Source: Gliomastix tumulicola
Taxonomy: Eukaryota; Ascomycota; Sordariomycetes; Hypocreales; Bionectriaceae
DNA: 64,000 bases
Reading direction: 5' to 3'
Assembly: GCA_001599755.1 (NCBI GenBank)
Contig: BCHX01000003.1
Coordinates: 682,001 to 746,000, forward strand
The translations under genes and the position numbers were made by a program. The notes under the pieces were generated by a model. The model was not told the DNA's origin. It did no database searches and saw only the letters and a list, made by a program, of their open reading frames with translations. Shown here one piece after another: positions 54,202 through 64,000 of this stretch; position 1 is the first letter of the stretch; each line of letters starts with the position of its first letter.

Positions 54202-55851
54202 ATGGTTTCCAGCTGGACAACCACGACGCAGCAGAGACCAGGTGTCGCCAGCGAGGCGCCCCCAACCGCATACATGACGACCTACCCGCCCAGTAAGTCT
54301 GCTTTGCCTCCTCTTATCCTCTCGGAACTCATCACTAACGGTTGATAGATCACGCCTACGTCCCCGTCACCGTCCGTCAGGGATTCAGTCCCCAGGTCCC
54401 TGCCCCAGGCACAGGATATGTTCATCCCTCTGCTACGTCGAACACCATGACTGCCCCAGCGCAACAACCCGAGCCCCAGAAGGCAGAGACCGCCGCCCCA
54501 AGCAAGGTCGTCTGGCCTGAATCAGTGCGCAACTATGTTTCACAATCCTTCCATCCCGAGAATGACGACCCTGCCGTATCGCGGCGAGAGGTGGAGGCCA
54601 AGTTGAAGGAGGTGATCCGCGCTGCTACTGAAAGCGGCACTCTGTACACGATTGATTGGAATACCATGGCCTCCCCACAGCAGCTGGTCAAGGCAGAGCG
54701 TGAAGCCTATGCCAGCCAGGCCTTGTTCTCCAAGAAACGCAAGTCGTCGGACCTATCTGATGACGCATACCAGTCGCAACCTAGAGGCACATGGCCCACT
54801 ACTAACCCGCGATCCTCGCTTCAGGATCGTGTCACCATTCCCGCATCGACCTCCGAATCACCCAAGTCAAGTAAGTTGCAGAAGGACACCGCCGCCAACA
54901 AGCGTAAACGCCGCTTCGAGAACGAGTATCGGGCATACCACGGAGGATCTTCGCCACCAGTAGAATCGTCCGAGCCCTCATCCGGCCCCATCGTCGGAAT
55001 CTGCGAGACTCTGGAGAAGAGGTACCTTCGTCTGACTGCCCCTCCTGTCCCGTCCATGGTCCGACCTGAGCGCATTCTGCAACAAACTCTCGATCTTCTG
55101 AAGAAGAAGTGGCGCAAGGAGGGCAACTATTCGTACATTTGCGACCAGTTCAAATCCATGCGACAGGACCTTACGGTCCAGCACATCAAGAATGACTTCA
55201 CCGTCTCGGTCTACGAAATTCACGCCCGGATAGCCTTGGAGAAGGGGGATATTGGTGAGTATAATCAGTGCCAGACGCAGCTTCGATCGCTGTATTCGCT
55301 GGGCCTGAAGGGAAACCACGTCGAGTTCAAGGCCTATCGCATCCTCTACTACATCCACACGGCCAACCGCACTGGCCTGAACGACACTTTATTAGATCTA
55401 ACCACCGCAGAGAAGAAGGAGCGACCGATCAGACATGCTCTGGACGTGCGCTCCTCTCTTGCTTTGGGCAACTACCACAGATTCTTCCAGCTGTACATGG
55501 ACACCCCTAACATGGGAGCATACCTTATGGATATGTTCATCGTGCGGGAACGTCTTGCTGCTATGTGCAACATTTGCAGAGCGTAAGTTGATCCGTTCTA
55601 CTGCTCAAGCTACAATGCTAACATTGATTGCCTCTAGGTACAAACCTGATGTGAAGCTGCGTTTCATCACGGAGGAACTCGGTTTTGAGTCCGACGCTGA
55701 TGCCGCGCAGTTCATCATTGACTACCAGGGCCAGCACCTCCTGGAGGATCGTACGGAATACATCGCGTTCTTGACTGGCCAGGCCGGCGGTCTCTTCGAT
55801 GGACCGCGCGCCTCGGCGTTCCAGAAAGTCGACATCAAAGGCCAGATCTAA
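54202..55851 (+). CDS. THP3: SAC3/GANP-domain protein (Thp3/LENG8-like)
   Basis: Exons are 54202-54292, 54349-55582 and 55638-55851 (512 aa). Junctions: TYPP-N-HAYVPV and NICR-A-YKPDVKLRF. The N-terminus is Pro/Gln-rich. The middle has KVVWPESVRNYVSQSF, as in LENG8/Thp3 proteins, then a basic nuclear-type cluster (NKRKRRFENEY). The SAC3/GANP helical domain runs from GICETLEKRYLRLTAPPVPS through YICDQFKSMRQDLTVQHIKN, FTVSVYEIHARIALEKGDIG and EFKAYRILYYI, and the C-terminal winged helix has LRFITEELGFESDADAAQFI. Yeast Thp3 pairs with Csn12 in transcription elongation and mRNA maturation in the nucleus. Confidence 0.92.
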
Positions 55852-58042
55852 CATCCTTCACTTCTTGTCATGACACTTCATAAGCCTGTTGTCATTGCGC
55901 TTTCACATCGGTTGCCTCCGTCGCCATCGATTTTTATGATTATCATGATACCCTGCATCCACGAAGAGCGAGACGGCGAGATTTTTTTTGGGCAAGCCAA
56001 GTCGTTGATTTCAGCTCACTGACTTTTACTCGCAACTCACGCCATCGCATCACGTCGTACTTAGCCGAGGAGGAGCGCGCGCGTTGCGGCTCTTTGACGC
56101 GGAACGATTGACACTTTATTTTGACACTTGCGCCACGCTTCCTCAATATCATATATTTCCTCCGGCTTCTCGAAAAGCGTTAGACGGCGGTCTAATTTGG
56201 GGGATGTGGTTGGTATCTGAGTGGAACAAGGTGGTGCTATGGGACGGACCTCGGAATAGGAAAATGTGTTTTGAGTTTTTGGGATTGTTTAACGGCATCG
56301 GGAGTTGTTTTCAGACCTGGGCGTTTTGGGGATACATCTAAGACTTTCTTTTTGCGTTTGGCGGTACATTCGGAAGCTCGTACAACATGAAGGCTACCAG
56401 GACTCGAAGTTCGAGTACTGGTATGTCTCTTCACTCCTAGTACTATTGCACCTAGATACCTACGCACTGAATACCGCCAATCTTGAGACTGTAAATTGAT
56501 TGACATCTTCGGTGAGGTAATGTTCTACTACTAGTTACCGGGAGCCTCTGACCATGTGCGGGTGTCGATGCACACGCCACTGGTAACGGGCGCAGTCCAC
56601 GTGGGCGGATGCTGGCAATGGCTGGGATTCCGTCCCATGGCGCAGATAGTATGCCGGCTGCCCGCTGCAGCTACGGCTTTGGGCAATGCTGCAAGGGGAT
56701 CTTGTGTGATCTCATACTCATGCGACACTTGGCGCATGCTGGCCTGGGGTGCAGAAATCTAATCACAGGTAGCGACAGACGATGCTTGCATCGCTTGCCT
56801 GTAACTCAGAGCCAAGCAGGGCTCTCGACGACCTTCCAAGACTGCGCTGATAAGCCTTGCTCGGGCAGGACCGAAATATGAATAATATCGGGAAGGGCTC
56901 CCCGTTAATTATGCATGGTCGCCCGCCGATCCAAGGCACTCACTCGCAATCCTCTGGCACGCTAACAAGGTGCTGGCGAACCAACTACGGCTGCTAGCCC
57001 TTCCTTCCACAGTGGGCTGCCCGAGCAGTCATCGAACGAAGCCTAGAATCGAGAAAAAACGGAGGGCTGTTTGGCGCCGTGGATGGGTGGTTGGTGGCGG
57101 CGGGCGGCGGCGGCTAAACACAAAGCACAGCCATGCCGTTTGGGACAGCCTGCTGACCGGGCCAACAAGGCGGCCACGGAAGAGGGGGCAGATGACGCAC
57201 GCAAAGAAGGAAAAAGAAGAAACGGGCGAGAGTAGCTGAGACCTTGGGCGGTAACGAGTGCCGGCACCGACGAGGGAGGGTGGTCGGGGCTCTTTGTTTT
57301 ATAGTGGGTTGGCATTGACAGAGAAACACAAGAGAGTTTCACGTTTCAAAAGGTTGGTCCAGATGCCCGCTTGGCTGCCCCGGGCGGCCAGCATGCAGGG
57401 CCGCATTTCCCATTGATGTATCACATGGAGGGGGGGCAGAGGAATGGCCGGCGACAGAGTTTGAACAGAGGAAGAACAGAAGAAGAAAAGAAGCACCCGG
57501 GAGTGATGGGTGCCAAGGTCGCACCCCTGATCACCAAACCCCCGCGGGTGGTTGAGGCCCCGCTGATGGATTTTTCCAGTTCCTTTTTTTCCCAGGTTCT
57601 GGTTTTTTTCTTCTTTTTGCTGCAGGCCCAAGAGGCCGTTGATGGCGCTGGGATGGCCAACTTTGGGCGTTGGTGCCCGCCCCGCGGAACAGGGAACGTG
57701 CCCAACGCCTGAAGAGCTAAGGTAGCTGGTGGGTTGGGTACCACGTTAGCTCTGTAGACTCCCCCCTGTAGGTAAGTAGGCTGCTGTACTCCCTGTAACC
57801 ACCTGCGCACTCGTATCTTCGATCGCTGTGTGACTGCGCCGTCGCTCTCCTCGGCCTATCCAACTTTCGTTACACCTGCAATACAGTCCTACTCTCCTAT
57901 CCTATTTTCCTTCTCCTCCAGCCTCGCCCCCAGACCAGCTGGCCTGTGATCCCTCGACGCCGCTCGGCACTTTCCTCGTAATCGACTTTTTTGGTGACCG
58001 GTCTACCTCGTTCCCGGGAGTCGTGTAACGCACACGCCCACA
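55852..58042. other. Long intergenic region, no gene seen
   Basis: About 2.2 kb between the Thp3-like gene and BEM1. ORFs are short and unlike known proteins on both strands. The last 200-300 bp are pyrimidine-rich (for example CTCCTATCCTATTTTCC near 57894) and look like a BEM1 promoter/5' UTR. Purine-rich and T-rich tracts occur at 57470-57630. Confidence 0.5.
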
Positions 58043-60496
58043 ATGAAGGTAGGATGGCTCCCGAACTTGCTTCTTATCTGCCACCCGTCTGCGTCGGGCT
58101 GTTGCTGCCCACGCCCTGCACGCCCGTCGCTCTCCAGGCACCGCCAGTGAATCCGCTCGCATGACCGCGCGGGCGTCCTCTCGTTTCGAATAGGCGACGC
58201 ATCGACGACTGCGACTCGCACCCGGCGACCCGACTCATCCCAACTCCCGCCGGGCATTGATGCAGTGCTTCACCCCGCACATACACGCCACATATACACA
58301 CATGCACATTCGCTCTTCTCGATCGACGACCACGCAACCCGCGCTGCGATCGCACTCGTTCACGACCGTTCCTCTGCGATCTCCTTCCCGCCCGCACATT
58401 TCATTGATTGACATTTGCGCATCAAGCACGTTTGGAGCATAGACTGACCTCGATGCGCGGTATCCAGGCCCTCCGGCGCTCTATCAAGGGCGAGAAGGAC
58501 AAGCCGTCTTCGGCCTCGTTCTCCCACAAGTCCGCCTTGGCCATCGTGCCTCCGAAGAAGGTGAGCCCTGTCTTTTCCCCAATATCCCATACCATGCGCC
58601 GCCGGCGAGCCTACAGCGGCGCTTTCGTCGACGGATCGAGCGAAGCGGGGGCTGCTGCCGCTGCGCAATTGCGTGACAGGACAAGGCGCTTACACATTTC
58701 TTTTTTTTTCTTTCTTCTGTCGCAGGTCATCCGCGCCCTCTACGACTATGAGGCGCGGTCGGAGCAGGAGCTGAGCTTCTCGCGAGGCGACTTCTTCCAC
58801 GTCATCGGCCGCGAAGACGACACCGACTGGTACGAGGCTTGCAACCCCGCGCTGCCCGACGCACGTGGCCTGGTCCCCGTCGCCTTCTTCCAGGCCCTGG
58901 GCCGCACGGAGCGGGACAGCGGCAACTCGGACAGCATGCGGGCGCCGCCGTCGGCGCCCCTCAAGAGCCCCGACCACGACTCCGGATACAGCGACTCCCA
59001 GGGCCCTACGTCGGCGTCGGCGGCGTCGGCGGCCGCGGCAGCGACGGCAGCGCAGCGCAAGTCCCAGCCGGGGCGGTCCGGCCCGATGGTGTACGGCGTG
59101 GTCATGTTCGACTTCAACGCGGAGCGGTCCGACGAGCTGAATGCCAAGTCTGGCGAGGCCATCATCGTCATCGCGCAGTCGAACCCGGAGTGGTTCGTCG
59201 CCAAACCCATCGGCCGGCTGGGCGGCCCTGGGCTGATCCCCGTGTCGTTTGTGGAGATCCGCGACATGGCCAGCGACAAGCCCATCGAGAACCCCTCCGA
59301 AGCCATCAGGAGAGCCGGCGTCCCCAAGGTCGAGGAGTGGAAGAAGATGGCTGCCGAGTATAAGAATAGCAGCATCACGCTTGGCAAGTTCGAAGTGGGC
59401 GGCGGGGGTCAGGGGCAGCCCATGGAGCAAGCTATGGAGCGGATGAGCCTCCAGCCCAACGGGCGCCAGAGCAGCCAGCAGAGCACACCGGTGAGTAGTG
59501 CGACGACGTTCCCCTCCAATTCCTGGCTGACTATTCTATGTCTTGAAGCAGCTGCAGCAGCAGACCAGCCGAACGAGCCAGCGCTCCACTCAGGGCCATC
59601 AGTACCAGCAGCCTATGCAGCAGCAGCAACCACAGCAACCACAGCAACCACAGCAAGATGACTATTCCAACAAGTCGACGTCGCAGCTCTACGCACCTCT
59701 CTCCGCACGGATACCCCGATACTGCTTCGCCGAAGAGAAATACTGGTTCGTCATTGAGGCCATGTTGGAGGATGGCCGCCACTGGGAGCTTTCCCGATAC
59801 TACGAAGACTTCTACGATTTCCAGATCGCCCTTCTCACAGAATTCCCCGCCGAGGCCGGCAACACCGGGCAGCAGAAGCGCACGCTGCCATACATGCCAG
59901 GTCCAGTCAACTACGTAACCGACGCCATCACTGAAGGCCGCCTCCACAACCTCGACGCATACGTCAAGAACCTCCTCAACCAGCCTCCATATATCTCCAG
60001 GTGCTTGTTGGTGAAGCAGTTCTTCGCGCCACGAGAAGGAGACTACGAGATTGATCTACAAGAGGCAGGAGGGGAGTACAGGCTGTCTCAGGGATCCCAG
60101 ATGTCATCGAACGAGTCACCGGCCGGCACGTCTGCGCAGTCCTCCAGGAACAACCTGAATGGCGGTGGCTATGGCGGACTATCAGCGACGCCGCGCCAAC
60201 TCGGGGGCAGCCAACAGTCGCTGCCTAAGCAATCGAGCCAGACAACCGTCACCGCTATGAAGGTTAAGATCAAGTTCAACGGTGACCTCATTGCTATCCG
60301 CGTACCCGTGGACGTGCAGTATGCTCAGCTGTACGACCGCATCCGCGAACGCCTCAAGGTGCCGGCAGGGGATCAGCTGCAGCTCTTCTACCAGGACGAG
60401 GCGTCGGGCGACAAGCCCAACCTCATGAGCGACAACGACCTATACTATGCTCTTCAGCGCAACGAGAAGCTCATGCTCTTTGCTGAAGTAGTGTAA
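58043..60496 (+). CDS. BEM1: Polarity scaffold Bem1 (SH3-SH3-PX-PB1)
   Basis: Exons are 58043-58048 (ATG AAG only), 58468-58560, 58726-59490 and 59552-60496, about 602 aa. The six-base first exon, a 419-nt intron and the acceptor ATCCAG give MKALRRSIKGEKDK, the conserved Bem1 start. The last acceptor is AAGCAG, so exon 4 may begin at 59549 with one more Gln. Domains: SH3-1 (ALYDYEARSEQELSFSRGD, residues about 34-92), SH3-2 (VMFDFNAERSDELNAKSGEA, about 154-214), a Gln/Pro-rich linker, PX (RIPRYCFAEEKYWFVIEAM, about 335-450) and a C-terminal PB1 (KVKIKFNGDLIAIRVP, about 522-602). Bem1 links Cdc24, Cdc42 and PAK kinases at growth sites, and in filamentous fungi also the NADPH oxidase complex. 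Confidence 0.95.
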
Positions 60497-61265
60497 ACTG
60501 CGACGATCGATTGCCGTCTGGCTCCGTCCGTTCTTGGCGGAGCCAGCATCGACTGCATTCGGCGGCGACTCTGTGAATACCAACCATATATGACTGCAGA
60601 TTCATCATTTTCGAGCCTTGTCTTTACAAGAATCTTTGGACATTCTGATTTCATACTAGCTGGCTGACCATGTCCAACCCATGGCTGCGGTGAACTGCAC
60701 TTTCATTCCCCCTGAAGCGACACTCTTTTGACTACGGCGCGGATGACGAAGTTGCTGAACCAGCTGCAGCAGTCTTCATTCGTTGTTCTGCCCCATTCGC
60801 GCTATCACTCTTCTTTTTTTTTTTTTTCTCCCCTCTTTCTTTCTTTCTTTTCAGATTTACCCCCCCCCCCCCATTTTTCGTTCCCTTTCCCTTTCTTATT
60901 TATAGTATCCCGGCAAAGGTTAGGGGAGGAAACAAAGGCGTTCTGGAAAGGCATGAAGTTGTATTTACCCCTCATTTTTGGTTGGCCGCCCTTGTTCTTG
61001 AGGACTCCCGCGTTCCCCCCTTTCGTGTGTCGTCGCACCGCCTTTATGTATGTACATCTTGCGGAAAGGCCTCTACGGGGTGATTTTTGTATCCGGATGG
61101 GGCTTTTGAGGGGATGTTTTAGTTGGAGATGATGCATTTAGGATGAGGTTGGAGATATGTTCACAATGAAGAATGGAACGACGTGATGGTCTTTTGGCAG
61201 ATGGTCTTTCTTCTCCTCGTGATATAGTCTCATGCCCGTTGCAGCTTACCTTTTCATTAACGACG
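60497..61265. other. Convergent intergenic region
   Basis: About 770 bp between the BEM1 and kinase stop codons. It contains T/C homopolymer runs (about 60813-60875), probably in 3' UTR or spacer. No gene seen. Confidence 0.5.
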
Positions 61266-62820
61266 TTATGAGAGTCCAGAGGGTCGCAACGTCAGCTCAG
61301 TCTCGACCTCGAGCAACACATGCAAGCACGCAGGATACACGGGCCGTAATATCCAAGGATGTGAGAGCAGATCCTTTGATATGGCTCGACGTTCCGGGTC
61401 AACAACCAGCATCTTGCGAATATAGCTTTCTAATAAACCAATGTCCTCCTTGTTCAGCTCGAGCCCTTCTGGACCAAACTCGTCAAAATATGATCTGTCG
61501 AGTTCCTTCTCTAGCGGCAAGAAACCCTCGGCCGAAGGGACTTTTTTTTTTTTTCAAGTCAGTCATCACTGTCGTTCTTGAGGTCTTAGCGTAACATACA
61601 TACCATTGGAACCTTCCACCAGGAGACCCTTGCTGAACGCCTCAGTCACCCACTGTTCAGGGACACCCCCGATGACAGTTTGAAACTGTGGTATTAGTAC
61701 CGTATCGTCCATGCCGGCTTCGAAAGGGCTCCGGCCGGTCACTAGTTCGTATGTCTTGGACCAGTGTCATGATCCAGTGCTACGAATGATAATAATTCGG
61801 GTGTGCTTTGTAACTCACGGTAGAACCAAGATTCCCAATGTCGACGGCTTTGCTCAAGGCAAGCCGGAAAACGAGCTCCGGTGGATGCAGAGAAGACGGT
61901 GTGTTGATGGACCTGGGGGGATCAGAGATGAAGAAAGCTGAATACGTCCGTCGAATTATCAGTATAGGAAAGATGGTTGGGATCGGTTATGACGCACATT
62001 CGCCAAAGTCCACCAGCTTGATTTGGCTGAGTGCTTGGACAGAAGGCTCGATAGGCTCGACGAGATACTTTGGTATATTCTTCTCTAGGGGCGATCCGTC
62101 CTTTCGCGAGATTTCTCCCGTGCTTGGAGCCTCTAGATCGTCGAGGAAGGTGGGAGAAGACGTCTCTTCTTCTGGGAGGCAAAATAGAGTGTTCCCCATG
62201 TGAATATCTGCCAGGTACCTTTTAGATAACACGGAAATGTTTGAATAGCACGTCTATCCTACCGGCGTGGACTATTCCGCACGTGTGAAGGTAGTCTACA
62301 GCCAAGAGCAGTTGACGAGAGACTTGTCGGGCGAGAAGGCCTCCGAGGCGATGGTTCGGGCATGACTCGGCGACGGACGATGCCTTGGGGCCTAGCATCT
62401 CGGCGACAATACATAAATGCCGTCCGTTTGGTCCCTCGACATGGAATGTGTCGAGAAACTGTGAGACATGTCTGCAGCCTGGATGATGGGGGTCGCCTCG
62501 ATCTCTGATCGCTCGCAGCATCACCAGCTCTCGGTTATCCTTCCCCGATTTGCTGGCGACGACGACTTTGATCGACACATGCGTTTTGGTCCTGTCCGAG
62601 GAGTTAACTAGTATGTTCTTTCCACTTGTGGCCAGGGTACATGCTCGTTGTCTCGGGCTAGCCAGACTGTAGAAAAGGCTCCGAATCCCAGCTTACCCAC
62701 GATCTCGTACCGTCCACCTTTGAGCTTGTCGTGGAGATGAACGGGATGGTAGCCCCCTGGAATGTACTTATCCAGACGCTCAGCCGGTACACCGATTGTG
62801 TACTGAGACAGATCGACCAT
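61266..62820 (-). CDS. SRPK-like serine/threonine protein kinase
   Basis: Six exons: 62820-62645, 62591-62263, 62207-61998, 61937-61819, 61754-61604 and 61540-61266 (419 aa). The first intron is a GC-AG intron (donor GCATGT, 53 nt), the only way found to keep frame (ARDNE-TKTHVSIKV). Kinase marks: Gly-rich loop GKLGFGAFSTVW (42-53), ATP lysine in VSIKV (K67), catalytic loop VHADIHMGN, KLVDFGES as the DFG site, PPELVF in the APE position, and the C-lobe LGSTTYELVTGRSPFE. The HADIHMGN and insert pattern match fungal SRPK-like kinases, which in the strict family phosphorylate SR-rich RNA-binding proteins. Many such fungal paralogues are lineage-specific with unknown targets. Confidence 0.88.
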
Positions 62821-63201
62821 TGTGAAGTGTGCCAGACGGCGGTTGCGAGGGCGAGGGCGAGAGGGACAAAAGGCGACATATGCTAATGGCACCACCACAC
62901 GGGATACACGGGCCACCCATGGCAACAAAAGTGAAAGACCTTGCCATCAAGATATCCTAGGACCAAAAAAGAGAAGAAAAAAAAACATACAACAGCCAGG
63001 ATTCGCTGGTCGTCACCGACCCAACTACTAGTTGGCCGCTTCTCAGCTTATCTCTGGGGGAGCGGACGGGACCCCGAGTTCTCTAAGAGCTATGGTCGTA
63101 TGTACCAGAACACCAGGACAAACTTGACTATATTCTAGGTGTCCCTATCACGCAAGCGAGGTAGGCAGGATCAACTCTGCCACTTTACATTCCCATCACA
63201 A
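62821..63201. promoter_or_regulatory. Divergent promoter, SRPK-like kinase / APH-like gene
   Basis: 381 bp between two divergent start codons. No specific binding motif is claimed. Confidence 0.4.
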
Positions 63202-64000
63202 ATGCCTGCATCAGACAGCTCGAAAATGCTTCCAAGCACCCGCTGGTCCTCCTCCGACGGATGGAACTACAACGGGATGAAGGATCGACTGGATGCATTT
63301 CTTGCGAAGCTCGACACCTCCGTCCTGGTCCGCCATGCTAAGCAGATCCTCCAACAGACCGTCACCCTGAGCGACCCATTCTCAGCAGGCCAATACTGGG
63401 TCTGCTTTGAGATGGTCGCCCAAGACCAGCGTCTGGTCATTGCACGGGTTCGGCTGCCTCGCCATCCGGATGCGCCCGCCACGTATAGCAATGAGCATGA
63501 CCAATACCTGATCGACTGCGAAGTCGCGACTATGAAGTTTGTCAGGCAGAACCTCCCAGAAATCAAGATCCCACGCCTCTACGCCTGCGAAGCTGCTGGT
63601 TCAAGCTACGCTTCCTCTGCTGGCGCACCCTACATGCTTATAGAAGGCTTCTATGGGAACACACTCCAGGATGTCAAATTTGACATCTGCGATCTACCTG
63701 TAAGTGGTCTCCGGAAGAGATGGCATCTCCTTCTACTTATCCTCAGATGTCTACTAATATGCCCGCCCAGATCACAACTCAAGAGCACATCATAGCCCAA
63801 TGGACAAAGGCACAGGCGGAAATAGCCACCATGGCGTTTCCCTCCATTGGCTCCATCTCTTCCATTTCGGCGCACGGGGAGCCAGTTGTTGGCAGGATAG
63901 CTACCGCAGTGGCTGAAGGGCTCAGCGACCATGGCCCCTTCTCCAGCGAAGCCGCCTACTTTGGTGCTGTTGCAGATGCGGCTGTGAGCAAGCTGGATCC
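63202..64000 (+). CDS. Aminoglycoside phosphotransferase (APH)-fold kinase-like protein, 3' truncated
   Basis: Exons seen are 63202-63699 and 63771 to the window edge. The 71-nt intron (GTAAGT...GCCCAG) joins FDICDLP to ITTQEHIIAQW. The start is MPASDSSKML; the frame is open further upstream but without ATG. The order is typical of fungal APH-fold proteins: a strand pair (YWVCFEMVAQDQRLVIARVR) in the place of the ATP lysine loop, EVATMKFVRQNLPEIKIPRL as helix C and following, then APYMLIEGFYGNTLQD as the hinge, and ITTQEHIIAQWTKAQAEIAT. The catalytic HGD and DFE motifs lie beyond the window. The substrate is unknown; fungal members rarely confer drug resistance. Confidence 0.8.

Noticed and set aside
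62592..62820. Frameshift in the SRPK-like kinase, first taken as a pseudogene
   Set aside because: A GC-AG intron restores the frame exactly, and the other five junctions and all catalytic motifs are intact.

Overview
This is nuclear DNA of a filamentous ascomycete (Pezizomycotina, most likely Sordariomycetes). The protein-coding genes have short introns, mostly 50-90 nt, with GTAAGT/GTATGT-like donors and CTAAC-like branch sites. Gene density is one per 2-3 kb, the exons are GC-rich, and the products are typical fungal housekeeping proteins. No ribosomal or tRNA gene, bacterial-type operon or CRISPR array was found. Exon coordinates were worked out by hand from splice signals, reading-frame continuity and family conservation.

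Layout. 1-7 kb holds a truncated MFS drug transporter, an NCS1 nucleobase/allantoin permease and a ketopantoate reductase-like enzyme. 8-17.5 kb holds importin Kap114, a CorA-like membrane protein, a PI31-type proteasome regulator and the HORMA protein Rev7. 17.7-26.7 kb holds a very large Rho-GEF, a short Dcc1-like protein and a TRIAD3/RNF216-type RING-IBR-RING ubiquitin ligase. 27.7-29.4 kb holds an allantoate-permease-family MFS transporter.

29.4-41 kb is a gene-poor accessory island. It carries a CCHC zinc-knuckle gene with alanine-rich repeats, a broken Cys-rich zinc-finger gene whose stops fit CpA-to-TpA (RIP-like) change, at least six different tandem-repeat families, hairpin-forming repeats, and a fragment of a Cid1-type nucleotidyltransferase.

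41-64 kb returns to ordinary genes: Rad4/XPC, a P-loop kinase-like protein, an AN1 zinc-finger (Cuz1-like) protein, an MTP18-like mitochondrial fission protein head-to-head with ATP synthase subunit K (Atp19), a CENP-B-type DNA-binding protein, the ESCRT-II subunit Vps36, a Thp3-like SAC3/GANP protein, the polarity scaffold Bem1, an SRPK-like kinase and a partial APH-fold kinase.

The genes form no pathway cluster, but themes recur. Rev7, Dcc1 and Rad4 act in genome maintenance. The Rho-GEF and Bem1 act in Rho/Cdc42 polarity. PI31, the RING-IBR-RING ligase and Cuz1 act around the ubiquitin-proteasome system. The NCS1 and DAL5-type permeases fit nitrogen scavenging. Several pairs are divergent over short shared promoters. 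The most unusual part is the repeat-rich, RIP-scarred island at 34-41 kb.
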